Assembly (NCBI RefSeq): GCF_030816965.1
Contig: NZ_JAUSYQ010000002.1
Location: 8,236,001-8,300,000, forward strand
Origin: Streptomyces canus
GTDB taxonomy: Bacteria > Actinomycetota > Actinomycetes > Streptomycetales > Streptomycetaceae
Direction of reading: 5' to 3'
Length of the DNA: 64,000 nucleotides
Shown here in pieces: positions 32,905 to 40,772 of the stretch. The position numbers were made by a program, and so were the translations under genes. Below the pieces are notes generated by a model. The model made no database searches and was not told the DNA's origin. It saw nothing but the letters and a program-made list of their open reading frames with translations. Every line of letters begins with the position of its first letter. Positions within the stretch are counted from its first letter, which is position 1.

Positions 32905-33330
32905 ATGACCGTTGTCCCGGCACAACAGAGCGGTGGCGGAGGCGGCTCCAGCGGCCTCTACGACGTTCTGGAACTGGTCCTCGACAGGGGTCTCGTCATC
33001 GACGCGTTCGTACGGGTCTCCCTTGTCGGCATCGAAATCCTGAAGATCGACGTCCGGGTCGTGGTGGCCAGCGTCGACACCTACCTGCGCTTCGCCGAAG
33101 CGTGCAACCGGCTGGACCTGGAGGCCGGGCCGCGCAAGGACCCCGGCCTGCCCGACCTGGTCGGCGAGATGACCGAGTCCGGCGCCCGCGGCAAGTCCAA
33201 GGGAGCGCTCTCCGGTGCCGCCGAGACCATCTCCGGTGCTTTCAAGCAGGCCCGTGAGGAGGGCCAGACGGAGTCCAGGCCGCGAGCCCGCAAGGCGACG
33301 TCCTCGCGCCGGAAGGAGGAAGAGGAGTGA
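32905..33330 (+). CDS. gvpA: Gas vesicle structural protein GvpA
   Basis: Main ribbed-wall protein. The GvpA core lies at residues 18-68: LYDVLELVLDRGLVIDAFVR, SLVGIEILKIDVRVVVASVD and TYLRFAEACNR. The protein is 141 residues, about twice a cyanobacterial GvpA; the extra C-terminal 60-70 residues are charged and end in a basic/acidic tail (ARKATSSRRKEEEE). This extension is usual in streptomycetes and would protrude from or modify the wall. GAGGAGG lies ten bases before the ATG. The stop overlaps gvpF. Confidence 0.92.
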   Translation: MTVVPAQQSGGGGGSSGLYDVLELVLDRGLVIDAFVRVSLVGIEILKIDVRVVVASVDTYLRFAEACNRLDLEAGPRKDPGLPDLVGEMTESGARGKSKGALSGAAETISGAFKQAREEGQTESRPRARKATSSRRKEEEE

Positions 33331-34097
33331 GCACGTACGTGTACGGCATCACCGCCGCTTCCCACCCCGCGCTGCCCGAGGACCTGGCAGGGGTCGGCGA
33401 CCCCGCGCTTCCGGTGCGGGTGCTGAAGGAGGGCGATCTGGCGGCCATCGTCAGCGACGCCCCCGAAGGGCTGCGGCCCAAGCGCCGTGATCTCCTCGCC
33501 CACCAGAACGTCCTGAGCGAGGCGGGCGCGGGCGGCTGCATCCTGCCCATGCGGTTCGGCAGCGTCGCCCCTGACGACGGCACCGTCACCGGTGTCCTCG
33601 CGGAACGCTCCGAGCACTACAAGGAGCGACTGAGGGCCCTTGACGGCAAGGTCGAGTACAACGTCAAGGCCACGCACGACGAAGAGGCCGTACTGCACCG
33701 CGTGATGTCCGACAACCCGGAGATCCGCGCCGTGACCGAGGCCAACCGGAAGGCGGGCGGCGGCAGTTACGACGAGCGCCTCAGGCTCGGCGAGATGGTC
33801 GTGGCCGCGGTCAAGGCCCGCGAGGCCGAGGACGCCGGCGAGGTGCAGCGCGCCCTGGAAGCGGTCGCCGACGCGGTCAGCGTGGGCCCCGAGTCCTCGG
33901 GCTGGCTCGCCAACGTGTCCTTCCTCGTGGAGCGCGACGCGGCGGCGTCCTTCCTGGAGGCGGTGGACCAGCTGCGCAAGGACCATCCGCACCTCGACCT
34001 GCGCGTCAACGGCCCGCTGCCGCCGTACAGCTTCGTCGACCCCGGTCCGGCCAAACCCGCGGGCACCACGGTCGGCATCGACCACGCGGAGGAGTGA
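33327..34097 (+). CDS. gvpF: Gas vesicle protein GvpF (GvpF/L family)
   Basis: A 256-residue assembly protein that in other systems binds GvpA before polymerisation. Landmarks are MSTYVYGITAASHP, LLAHQNVLSEAGAGGCILPM, RFGSVAPDDGTVTG and KVEYNVKATHDEEAVL. A paralogue of gvpL, 2.4 kb downstream. GTG start overlaps the gvpA stop by four bases. Confidence 0.9.
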   Translation: MSTYVYGITAASHPALPEDLAGVGDPALPVRVLKEGDLAAIVSDAPEGLRPKRRDLLAHQNVLSEAGAGGCILPMRFGSVAPDDGTVTGVLAERSEHYKERLRALDGKVEYNVKATHDEEAVLHRVMSDNPEIRAVTEANRKAGGGSYDERLRLGEMVVAAVKAREAEDAGEVQRALEAVADAVSVGPESSGWLANVSFLVERDAAASFLEAVDQLRKDHPHLDLRVNGPLPPYSFVDPGPAKPAGTTVGIDHAEE

Positions 34098-34104
34098 GGC
34101 GGCC

Positions 34105-34368
34105 GTGGGTCTCATCGGAGAGGTGCTGCTGCTGCCGTTCGCCCCGGTGCGCGGCAGCGCCTGGGTGATCAGACAGGTGCTGAACGAAGCGGAGCGTCTC
34201 TACTACGACCCGGCGACGGTCCGGGCCGAACTCGCCCAGCTCGAGGAGCGACTCGACGCGGGCGAGATCGACGAGGAGGAATTCGACCGACAGGAGGACG
34301 AACTCCTCGAACGACTGGAGATCGGCCTGCGCGGCGGCGCGGGGACTGGCGACGGGACGATGCGATGA
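34105..34368 (+). CDS. gvpG: Gas vesicle protein GvpG
   Basis: An 87-residue GvpG. GLIGEVLLLPFAPVRGSAWV is the conserved N-terminus, followed by a charged helical segment with the repeated pattern AQLEERLDAGEIDEEEFDRQ. Minor assembly factor. GTG start seven bases after the gvpF stop; its stop overlaps gvpY. Confidence 0.9.
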   Translation: MGLIGEVLLLPFAPVRGSAWVIRQVLNEAERLYYDPATVRAELAQLEERLDAGEIDEEEFDRQEDELLERLEIGLRGGAGTGDGTMR

Positions 34369-35093
34369 ACCGAACGGGACTGGGCCTTGCCGTAGGGGCC
34401 GGATACCTCCTCGGACGTACGAAGAAACTGAAACTGGCGTTCGCCGTCGGCACGCTCGTGGCCGGCAAGCGGATGCATCTGAGCCCCAAGGCGCTGGCCG
34501 ACCTGGTCTCCCAGCAACTGCTGAAGAACCCGCAGTTCAAGGAGATAGGGGACACGCTCCGCGAGGACCTGCGAGGTGTCGGCAAGGCGGCCTCGGGTGC
34601 CATGGTGGAGCGGCAGATCGAGGCGATCGCAGACCGGCTGCACGGCCGTACCGCCCAGGTCCGCGACGAGCTCGCGGGCGTGGCGCCGGAGGTGCCGGGA
34701 GTCTCCGAGGACGAGGAGTCCGAGGGCGACGGGGAGGCCCGGGAGGAGGAGACTGGGGACACCGAGGCCGAGGCCGACGAGGAGCCCTCGGACGAGTACG
34801 AGGACGACGAGGCGGACGAGACCGAGGACGAGCAGGACGAGGCTCCGGCCGCTGCGAGGAAGACCGCCAAAAAGGCCCCCGCCAAAAAGGCCCCCGCCAA
34901 GAAGTCCGCGCAGAAGGCGCCGGGCCGGAAGCCGCCCACGAAGAAGACGGCGCAGAGCCAGGGCCGCGCGGCCGGCAAGAAGACCGCGGCCAAGAAGACC
35001 ACGGCGAAGAAGACGGCCGCCAACAAGGCGACCGCTGCCGGGGGAGCCGGCCGGGGCGCCCGGTCCCGGCTGCCGAAGGGAGGCGGTGAGTGA
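34365..35093 (+). CDS. gvpY: Gas vesicle protein GvpY with histone-H1-like tail
   Basis: A 242-residue actinomycete-specific Gvp. The N-terminal 100 residues (GLGLAVGAGYLLGRTKKLKL; LSPKALADLVSQQLLKNPQF) include a short hydrophobic segment. A strongly acidic stretch (residues 110-165) and then a lysine/alanine-rich tail with AKKAPAKK and KKTAAKKTTAKKT repeats follow. The tail resembles H1-like nucleoid proteins. ATG overlaps gvpG, and the TGA overlaps gvpZ. Confidence 0.85.
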   Translation: MNRTGLGLAVGAGYLLGRTKKLKLAFAVGTLVAGKRMHLSPKALADLVSQQLLKNPQFKEIGDTLREDLRGVGKAASGAMVERQIEAIADRLHGRTAQVRDELAGVAPEVPGVSEDEESEGDGEAREEETGDTEAEADEEPSDEYEDDEADETEDEQDEAPAAARKTAKKAPAKKAPAKKSAQKAPGRKPPTKKTAQSQGRAAGKKTAAKKTTAKKTAANKATAAGGAGRGARSRLPKGGGE

Positions 35094-36199
35094 TGACCGA
35101 GACACTCGGATCCGCCCGCAACGCGACCGACAAGGCGAAGAACAACCCGCTCACGGACGTGGCCCACAGCGAGGCCGCCGACCGGCTCAAGGCCGAGCTG
35201 CAGGACTACGTCGCCGCGCAGGCCCAGCGCATGCTGGTCGGCGTCGGCCGCAAGCTGGGCGAGACCACCGGCAAGCTGAACGACATCGCCGAGGGCAACA
35301 GCCCCGGCTTCGCCAAGCTCGCCCTCGACGGCGGCCGCAAGCTCGCCCAGGACAAGGGACCGCTGCGCTCGGCGGTGGAGGTCGGAGCCACCCGCGCGAA
35401 GGACAACGTGGTGGGCGCGCTGAAGAACCTCGGCGGCGGCAAGGGCAAGCGCAAGGGTGGCGCGGGCCAGAAGCCGACGGTGATCATCGAGTTCATCGAC
35501 GTCGGCGTCGATCTGCGTACGGCCTACGACCAGTGGACCCAGTACCAGGACTTCTCCACCTTCGCGAAGGGCGTCAAGAGCGCGAACCGCGCCGACGACA
35601 CCCACACCGACTGGCAGATGAAGATCTTCTGGTCCAACCGCAGCTGGAAGGCGACCACCACCGAGCAGATCCCCGACGACCGGATCCACTGGACGTCGGA
35701 GGGCGCCAAGGGCACGGCCAAGGGCGTCGTCTCCTTCCACAAGCTCGCCGACAACCTCACCCGCGTCCTGCTGGTGATCGAGTACTACCCCAAGGGCCTG
35801 TTCGAGAAGACCGGCAACATCTGGCGCGCCCAGGGCCGCCGGGCCCGGCTGGACCTGAAGCACTTCGCCCGCTTCATCACTCTCAAGGGAGAGGCGGAGG
35901 ACGGCTGGCGCGGCGAGATCCAGGACGGCGAGGTCGTCAAGAGCCACGAGGACGCGGTGGCGGAAGAGGAGGAGTCCGAGGGCGCCGAAGGGGCCGAGGA
36001 CACCGAGGAAGAGGAAGAGCAGGAAGGCCCGTACGCCGAGGACGAGACCGAGGACGAGGGCGAGCCCGAGGACGAGTACGAGGAGTACGACGAGGAGGCC
36101 GAGGAGCCCGACGCCGAGGCATCCGCGGACGAGGAAGACGTGCCCGAGGAAGAAGAGGAAGAGGAATACGAGTACGCCGAGGGCGGGAGCCGACGATGA
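35093..36199 (+). CDS. gvpZ: Gas vesicle protein GvpZ (SRPBCC domain, acidic tail)
   Basis: A 368-residue actinomycete Gvp. The N-terminal helical part (residues 1-125) resembles a long amphipathic linker. A cyclase/dehydrase-type SRPBCC domain runs over about 130-275 (VIIEFIDVGVDLRTAYDQWT; SFHKLADNLTRVLLVIEYYP). A tail of about 75 residues is almost entirely Glu/Asp with Tyr. ATG 35093 overlaps the gvpY TGA; GTG 35090 is possible. The tail is the acidic counterpart of the basic GvpY tail. Confidence 0.85.
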   Translation: MTETLGSARNATDKAKNNPLTDVAHSEAADRLKAELQDYVAAQAQRMLVGVGRKLGETTGKLNDIAEGNSPGFAKLALDGGRKLAQDKGPLRSAVEVGATRAKDNVVGALKNLGGGKGKRKGGAGQKPTVIIEFIDVGVDLRTAYDQWTQYQDFSTFAKGVKSANRADDTHTDWQMKIFWSNRSWKATTTEQIPDDRIHWTSEGAKGTAKGVVSFHKLADNLTRVLLVIEYYPKGLFEKTGNIWRAQGRRARLDLKHFARFITLKGEAEDGWRGEIQDGEVVKSHEDAVAEEEESEGAEGAEDTEEEEEQEGPYAEDETEDEGEPEDEYEEYDEEAEEPDAEASADEEDVPEEEEEEEYEYAEGGSRR

Positions 36200-36534
36200 G
36201 CATGCCCAGCCGGCTCCCGGATCCGTACGGCCAGGGGAGCGGCGCCAACCTGGCCGACATCCTGGAGCGAGTGCTGGACAAGGGCATCGTCATCGCGGGC
36301 GACATCCGCATCAACCTGCTCGACATCGAGCTGCTCACCATCAAACTGCGGCTCATCGTCGCCTCGGTCGACAAGGCCAAGGAGATGGGTATCGACTGGT
36401 GGGAGGACGACCCGGCGTTGTCCACCCGCGCCCGCCGTGACGAACTCACCCGGGAGAACGCCGAGTTGCGCGAGCGGCTCGCGCGCCTGGAGGAGCTGGA
36501 GCCCAGTCGTCGTGCCGAGGAGGAGAGTTCATGA
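36196..36534 (+). CDS. gvpJ: Gas vesicle protein GvpJ (GvpA-like)
   Basis: A 112-residue GvpA paralogue, probably a minor or tip wall component. NLADILERVLDKGIVIAGDI, INLLDIELLTIKLRLIVASV and DKAKEMGIDWW match the GvpJ type (WW at the end of the core). A coiled-coil C-terminus follows (ENAELRERLARLEELE). ATGA overlap with gvpZ; overlaps gvpL by four bases. Confidence 0.9.
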   Translation: MSMPSRLPDPYGQGSGANLADILERVLDKGIVIAGDIRINLLDIELLTIKLRLIVASVDKAKEMGIDWWEDDPALSTRARRDELTRENAELRERLARLEELEPSRRAEEESS

Positions 36535-37301
36535 CCGGACTGCGGTACGTGTACGCCGTCTGCCGCCCCTTCGGCACTCCGTTGCAGGCCCAGCTGGCCG
36601 GGGTGGCCGGTGACCCGCCCAGACTGCTGCACCACCACGGCCTGGTGGCCGTCGTCAGTCATGTGCCGGAGCGGGACTTCGCCGAGGAGCCGCTCCGCAG
36701 GCATCTGGAGGACCTCGAGTGGCTGACCGGGACCGTGCGCGCGCACCAGAGCGTGATCGACGCGCTCACCGTCGTCACCACCCCGCTGCCGCTCCGGCTC
36801 GGCACCGTCTTCCGTGACGACAGCGGTGTCCGGGTGATGATCGAGGAACGCGAGGAAGGCTTCCGGCGCACCCTCGACCGGCTTCAGGGCCGGGTCGAGT
36901 GGGGCGTCAAGGTGTACGTCGAGACGGCGGCCCCGGCCCGTGCGGAGACGACCGAGACGTCGGCCAAGCCGGTCTCGGGCCGGGATTATCTGCGGCAGCG
37001 GCGCGAGCGGGTGCGTTCGCACGAGGACATGTGGCAGCAGGCGGAGGCTTTCGCGACCCGGCTGCACGAAAAGCTTTCCGCTTACGCCGAGGACGCGCGG
37101 CTGCACGCCCCGCAGAACCCCACGCTTTCGGGGGCCTCAGGACAGAATGTTCTGAATGCCGCCTATCTTGTGCCGCGCAGCGAGTCCGAGGAATTCGTGG
37201 AAATGGTGGACCGGACCAAGGACGACGTCCCGGGAATGCGTGTGGAACTCACAGGGCCCTGGGCGGCCTATTCCTTCGCGGGGGAGGAACAGCAGCCGTG
37301 A
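36531..37301 (+). CDS. gvpL: Gas vesicle protein GvpL (GvpF/L family)
   Basis: A 256-residue GvpF/L assembly protein. TGLRYVYAVCRPFGTPLQAQ, AHQSVIDALTVVTTPLPLRL, GTVFRDDSGVRVMIEER and GRVEWGVKVYVE mark the family. An ATGA overlap precedes it, and the GTG of gvpS overlaps its stop. Confidence 0.9.
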   Translation: MTGLRYVYAVCRPFGTPLQAQLAGVAGDPPRLLHHHGLVAVVSHVPERDFAEEPLRRHLEDLEWLTGTVRAHQSVIDALTVVTTPLPLRLGTVFRDDSGVRVMIEEREEGFRRTLDRLQGRVEWGVKVYVETAAPARAETTETSAKPVSGRDYLRQRRERVRSHEDMWQQAEAFATRLHEKLSAYAEDARLHAPQNPTLSGASGQNVLNAAYLVPRSESEEFVEMVDRTKDDVPGMRVELTGPWAAYSFAGEEQQP

Positions 37302-37486
37302 CCGTCATCGAACGCCGCGAGGTGGCCCTCGTCGACCTGCTCGACCGGCTGCTGGCCGGCGGGGTCGTCATCACGGGGGACATCACCCTGCGCATCGCGG
37401 ACGTCGACCTCGTGCGCATCGACCTGAACGCGCTGATCAGCTCGGTCAACGCGCAAGTTCCCTCACCGTGGGAGGAGTTGTCGTGA
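37298..37486 (+). CDS. gvpS: Gas vesicle protein GvpS (small GvpA-like)
   Basis: A 62-residue GvpA-family protein without extensions: VALVDLLDRLLAGGVVITGD, ITLRIADVDLVRIDLNALIS. GTG start overlaps the gvpL stop; GGGGGAGG lies nine bases upstream. Short enough to be a pure wall or tip subunit. Confidence 0.9.
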   Translation: MTVIERREVALVDLLDRLLAGGVVITGDITLRIADVDLVRIDLNALISSVNAQVPSPWEELS

Positions 37487-37767
37487 CGGCTCGACGCAAC
37501 CGGCTGGACCTGGAGCCCGACACGGTCGAGCGGGACCTGGTCAAGCTCGTGCTGACCGTCGTGGAGTTGCTGCGGCAGCTCATGGAGCGCCAGGCGCTGC
37601 GCCGGTTCGACGAGGGCGACCTGAGCGAGGAGCAGGAGGAGCGGATCGGGCTCACGCTGATGCTCCTCGACGACCGCATGACCGAACTGCGCGAGCGGTA
37701 CGGACTGCGGCCCGAGGACCTGAACCTGGACCTCGGGCCGCTGGGACCGTTGCTTCCCCGGGAATGA
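37483..37767 (+). CDS. gvpK: Gas vesicle protein GvpK
   Basis: A 94-residue GvpK, last of the cluster: RLDLEPDTVERDLVKLVLTV, VELLRQLMERQALRRFDEGD and LSEEQEERIGLTLMLLDDRM. GTG overlaps the gvpS stop with GGGAGGAG seven bases upstream. No gvpN or gvpV is present, as in other streptomycete clusters. The convergent hydrophobic-peptide gene ends 15 bp away. Confidence 0.9.
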   Translation: MTARRNRLDLEPDTVERDLVKLVLTVVELLRQLMERQALRRFDEGDLSEEQEERIGLTLMLLDDRMTELRERYGLRPEDLNLDLGPLGPLLPRE

Positions 37768-37782
37768 CTTCCGCGGGGAACG

Positions 37783-37953
37783 TCACCACCTGTACCAACG
37801 ACCCCTGCTTCCGGCCGATGTCGTCCCACGCATCAGGAACCCCAGCAACCACAGCACCAGCACAGCCAGTGCGATCCACCAGAGAATCTTCACTGCGAAA
37901 CCGGCGCCGAAAAGAATCAGCACCAGAAGCAGCACGAGCAGGATGGCGATCAT
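37783..37953 (-). CDS. 56-residue hydrophobic membrane peptide
   Basis: Two hydrophobic helices fill most of the protein (IAILLVLLLVLILFGAGFAV and WWIALAVLVLWLLGFLM), followed by a basic tail rich in Gly/Arg. Similar tiny 'hydrophobic protein' genes follow gvp clusters in streptomycetes. The start at MIAILL has AGGAGG nine bases upstream, better than the ATG six codons earlier. Role unknown. Confidence 0.75.
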   Translation of the reverse strand: MIAILLVLLLVLILFGAGFAVKILWWIALAVLVLWLLGFLMRGTTSAGSRGRWYRW

Positions 37954-37995
37954 AATGTGAACCTCCTGCATTCCGAGTTTCCCGGAATCTGTGTT

Positions 37996-38841
37996 TCAGA
38001 CTTCCTTTCGGCACAGAATTTCTCCGTGCAGTACACAGAACCACCCGTCGTCCTTCTTGCCCCAGTCCCGCCAGGCGTCCGAGACGGCCCGCAGTCGCTC
38101 CGCCGTGGCGTGGCCGCCCTCGGTGGCCCGCTGCGCGTACGCCGAGGCCACCGTGCGGTCCGCCCACAGCCCGCTCCACCACTCCCGCTCCTCGGCGGTG
38201 GAGTAGGTCCAGGTGCCGGAGCTCGCCGTGATGTCCGTCAGACCCGCCCGCAGCGCCCAGGACTTCAGCCGCCGCCCGGCGTCCGGCTCACCGCCGTTGG
38301 CCCGGGCCACCCGGCGGTACAGGTCCAGCCAGTCGTCCAGCCCCTCGGAGGCCGGGTGCCAGGTCATGGCCGCGTAGTCCGAGTCGCGTACCGCGATGAA
38401 TCCGCCCGGCCTGGTGACCCGCCTCATCTCGCGCAGCGCCCGCACCGGGTCCCCGACGTGCTGCAGCACCTGGTGGGCGTGGACCACGCAGAAGGTGTCG
38501 TCCTCGAAGTCCAGGGCGTGCACGTCCGCGACCGCGAAGTCGACGTTCGTCAGGTGGCGCTCGGCGCCCGTGGCGCGGGCCTGGTCCAGGATGCCGGGCG
38601 CGTGGTCGACCCCTGTGACATGCCCGTCCGGGACCAGGGCCGCCAGGTCGGCGGTGATCGTGCCGGGTCCGCAGCCGATGTCCAGGATCTTCATGTGGGG
38701 CTTCAGCGAACCGAGTAGGTAGGCAGCCGAGTTGGCGGCGGTGCGCCAGGTGTGCGAGCGCAGCACGGACTCGTGGTGACCGTGCGTGTAGACGGCGGTC
38801 TCCCGCGGCTTGTCCTGTGCCTTGTCCTGCGATTCCGGCAT
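37996..38841 (-). CDS. Class I SAM-dependent methyltransferase (UbiE-like)
   Basis: A 281-residue methyltransferase. VYTHGHHESVLRSHTWRTAA at the N-terminus, motif I MKILDIGCGPGTITADLAAL, VTGVDHAPGILDQARA, and ADVHALDFEDDTFCVVHAHQ (motif post I/IV) with VLQHVGDPVRALREMRRV are typical of the UbiE/COQ5 group. Start MPESQD with GGGGAG eight bases upstream. An AT-richer promoter with a 6-7-6 inverted repeat lies about 90 bp upstream. Substrate unknown. Confidence 0.85.
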   Translation of the reverse strand: MPESQDKAQDKPRETAVYTHGHHESVLRSHTWRTAANSAAYLLGSLKPHMKILDIGCGPGTITADLAALVPDGHVTGVDHAPGILDQARATGAERHLTNVDFAVADVHALDFEDDTFCVVHAHQVLQHVGDPVRALREMRRVTRPGGFIAVRDSDYAAMTWHPASEGLDDWLDLYRRVARANGGEPDAGRRLKSWALRAGLTDITASSGTWTYSTAEEREWWSGLWADRTVASAYAQRATEGGHATAERLRAVSDAWRDWGKKDDGWFCVLHGEILCRKEV

Positions 38842-38903
38842 GACTGAGCTCCCCTTCTCGACCTGTCCGTCGGTACACGGAACGGTACGCCCGTATGTCG
38901 AAT

Positions 38904-38947
38904 GGTGAGACCCGTGTATTGCTATATGGACTGACGGGCAATCAGTC
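38904..38947 (-). promoter_or_regulatory. Promoter/operator region of the methyltransferase
   Basis: The minus strand has GACTGA-N7-TCAGTC (38947-38929), a perfect 6-bp inverted repeat. Inside it TTGCCC is a possible -35, and TACACG lies 17 bases on. The stretch around 38910-38935 (TATAG, AATAC) is unusually AT-rich for this DNA. The rest of the gap up to 39119 shows only a GGGTAT at 39061 without a matching -35. Confidence 0.4.
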
Positions 38948-39119
38948 ACCGGAGCGTGCCCGGTGCGACGCCCGACAGACGCAGCCGCCCACGGGGTGCC
39001 GTTCGCGGCCTTCACGGCGGCGGTGAAGCGTGAGGTCGGCGTCGGGGTTCATGCCGTGGCGGGTATGTCGAGAGATATGCGTTTGCCCAGGCCCCGCCCT
39101 CGCACCGACAATGCGCCCC

Positions 39120-40742
39120 ATGGGACATCTGGAAGCCGCGCACCTCGAGTACTACCTCCCCGACGGGAGGGCACTGCTCGGCGATGTGTCCTTCCGGGTG
39201 GGAGAAGGGGCCGTCGTGGCCCTCGTCGGGCCCAACGGCGCCGGCAAGACCACCCTGCTGCGGCTGATCTCCGGCGAGCTGAAACCGCACGGCGGGACGG
39301 TCACCGTGAGTGGCGGCCTCGGGGTGATGCGCCAGTTCGTGGGGTCCGTACGGGACGAGACGACCGTACGGGACCTGCTCGTGTCGGTCGCGCCGCCCCG
39401 GATCAGGGAGGCCGCGCAGGCGGTCGACCGGGCCGAGCACCTGATCATGACCGTCGACGACGAGGCCGCCCAGCTGAAGTACGCGCAGGCCCTGTCCGAC
39501 TGGGCCGAGGTGCGCGGCTACGAGTCCGAGACGCTCTGGGACATGTGCACCATGGCCGCGCTCGGGGTGCCGTACGACAAGGCGCAGTTCCGGCAGGTGC
39601 GGACCCTGTCCGGCGGTGAGCAGAAGCGGCTGGTGCTGGAGGCGCTGCTGCGCGGCACGGACCAGGTGCTGCTGCTGGACGAGCCGGACAACTACCTCGA
39701 CGTGCCCGGCAAGCGCTGGCTGGAGGAGCGGCTGAAGGAGACCCGCAAGACGGTTCTCTTCGTCTCCCACGACCGGGAGCTGCTCTCCCGGGCCGCCGAG
39801 AAGATCGTGTCGGTGGAGCCCTCGCCCGCCGGCGCGGACGCCTGGGTGCACGGCGGCGGTTTCGCCACGTATCACGAGGCGCGGCAGGCCCGGTTCGCCC
39901 GCTTCGAGGAACTGCGCAAACGCTGGGACGAGAAGCACGCGCAGTTGAAGAAGCTGGTGCTGACGCTCCGTCAGGCTGCTGAGAACAGCCCCGACATGGC
40001 CTCCCGCTACCGCGCCGCCCAGACCCGGCTGCGCAAGTTCGAGGAGGCCGGCCCGCCGCCCGAGCCGCCGCGCGAGCAGGACATCAAGATGCGGCTCAAG
40101 GGTGGTCGTACCGGCGTAAGGGCGGTCACCTGTGCGGGACTTGAACTGACCGGCCTGATGAAGCCCTTCGACCTGGAGGTCTTCTACGGCGAACGCGTCG
40201 CCGTCCTCGGCTCGAACGGTTCCGGCAAGTCGCACTTCCTGCGGCTGCTGGCGGGGGACTCCACCGTGGCGCACACCGGGCAGTGGAAGCTCGGGGCGCG
40301 GGTCGTGCCCGGGCACTTCGCGCAGACGCATGCCCATCCGGAGCTCTTCGGCCGCACCCTTCTCGACATCCTCTGGAAGGAGCACGCCCAGGACCGGGGC
40401 GCCGCGATGTCCCGGCTGCGCCGCTACGAGCTGACCGGCCAGGCCGAGCAGGGCTTCGACCGGCTCTCCGGCGGACAGCAGGCCCGCTTCCAGATCCTCC
40501 TCCTGGAGCTCCAGGGCGTCACCGCGCTCCTTTTGGACGAGCCCACGGACAACCTCGACCTGGAGTCCGCGGAGGCCCTCCAGGAGGGCCTGGAGGCCTT
40601 CGACGGCACGGTCCTCGCGGTCACCCACGACCGCTGGTTCGCGCGCTCCTTCGACCGGTACCTGGTCTTCGGTTCGGACGGGCGGGTGCGCGAGACGGCG
40701 GAGCCGGTGTGGGACGAGCGACGCGTGGAACGGGCCCGGTAA
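39120..40742 (+). CDS. ABC-F family ATPase
   Basis: A soluble protein of 540 residues with two ATPase domains and no membrane segments. The first has VALVGPNGAGKTTLLRLISG, LSGGEQKRLVLEALL and VLLLDEPDNYLDVP. The second has VAVLGSNGSGKSHFLRLLAG, LSGGQQARFQILLLELQ and LLLDEPTDNLDLES. ABC-F proteins bind the ribosome, and some give antibiotic resistance; the linker between domains (RFEELRKRWDEKHAQLKKLV) is moderately long. There is no Shine-Dalgarno sequence at either ATG 39111 or ATG 39120. Divergent from the methyltransferase and convergent with the baeRF2-like gene 30 bp on. Confidence 0.88.
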   Translation: MGHLEAAHLEYYLPDGRALLGDVSFRVGEGAVVALVGPNGAGKTTLLRLISGELKPHGGTVTVSGGLGVMRQFVGSVRDETTVRDLLVSVAPPRIREAAQAVDRAEHLIMTVDDEAAQLKYAQALSDWAEVRGYESETLWDMCTMAALGVPYDKAQFRQVRTLSGGEQKRLVLEALLRGTDQVLLLDEPDNYLDVPGKRWLEERLKETRKTVLFVSHDRELLSRAAEKIVSVEPSPAGADAWVHGGGFATYHEARQARFARFEELRKRWDEKHAQLKKLVLTLRQAAENSPDMASRYRAAQTRLRKFEEAGPPPEPPREQDIKMRLKGGRTGVRAVTCAGLELTGLMKPFDLEVFYGERVAVLGSNGSGKSHFLRLLAGDSTVAHTGQWKLGARVVPGHFAQTHAHPELFGRTLLDILWKEHAQDRGAAMSRLRRYELTGQAEQGFDRLSGGQQARFQILLLELQGVTALLLDEPTDNLDLESAEALQEGLEAFDGTVLAVTHDRWFARSFDRYLVFGSDGRVRETAEPVWDERRVERAR

Positions 40743-40772
40743 CCGCAGGTCACCGGGCCCGCCCGAGGCGCC

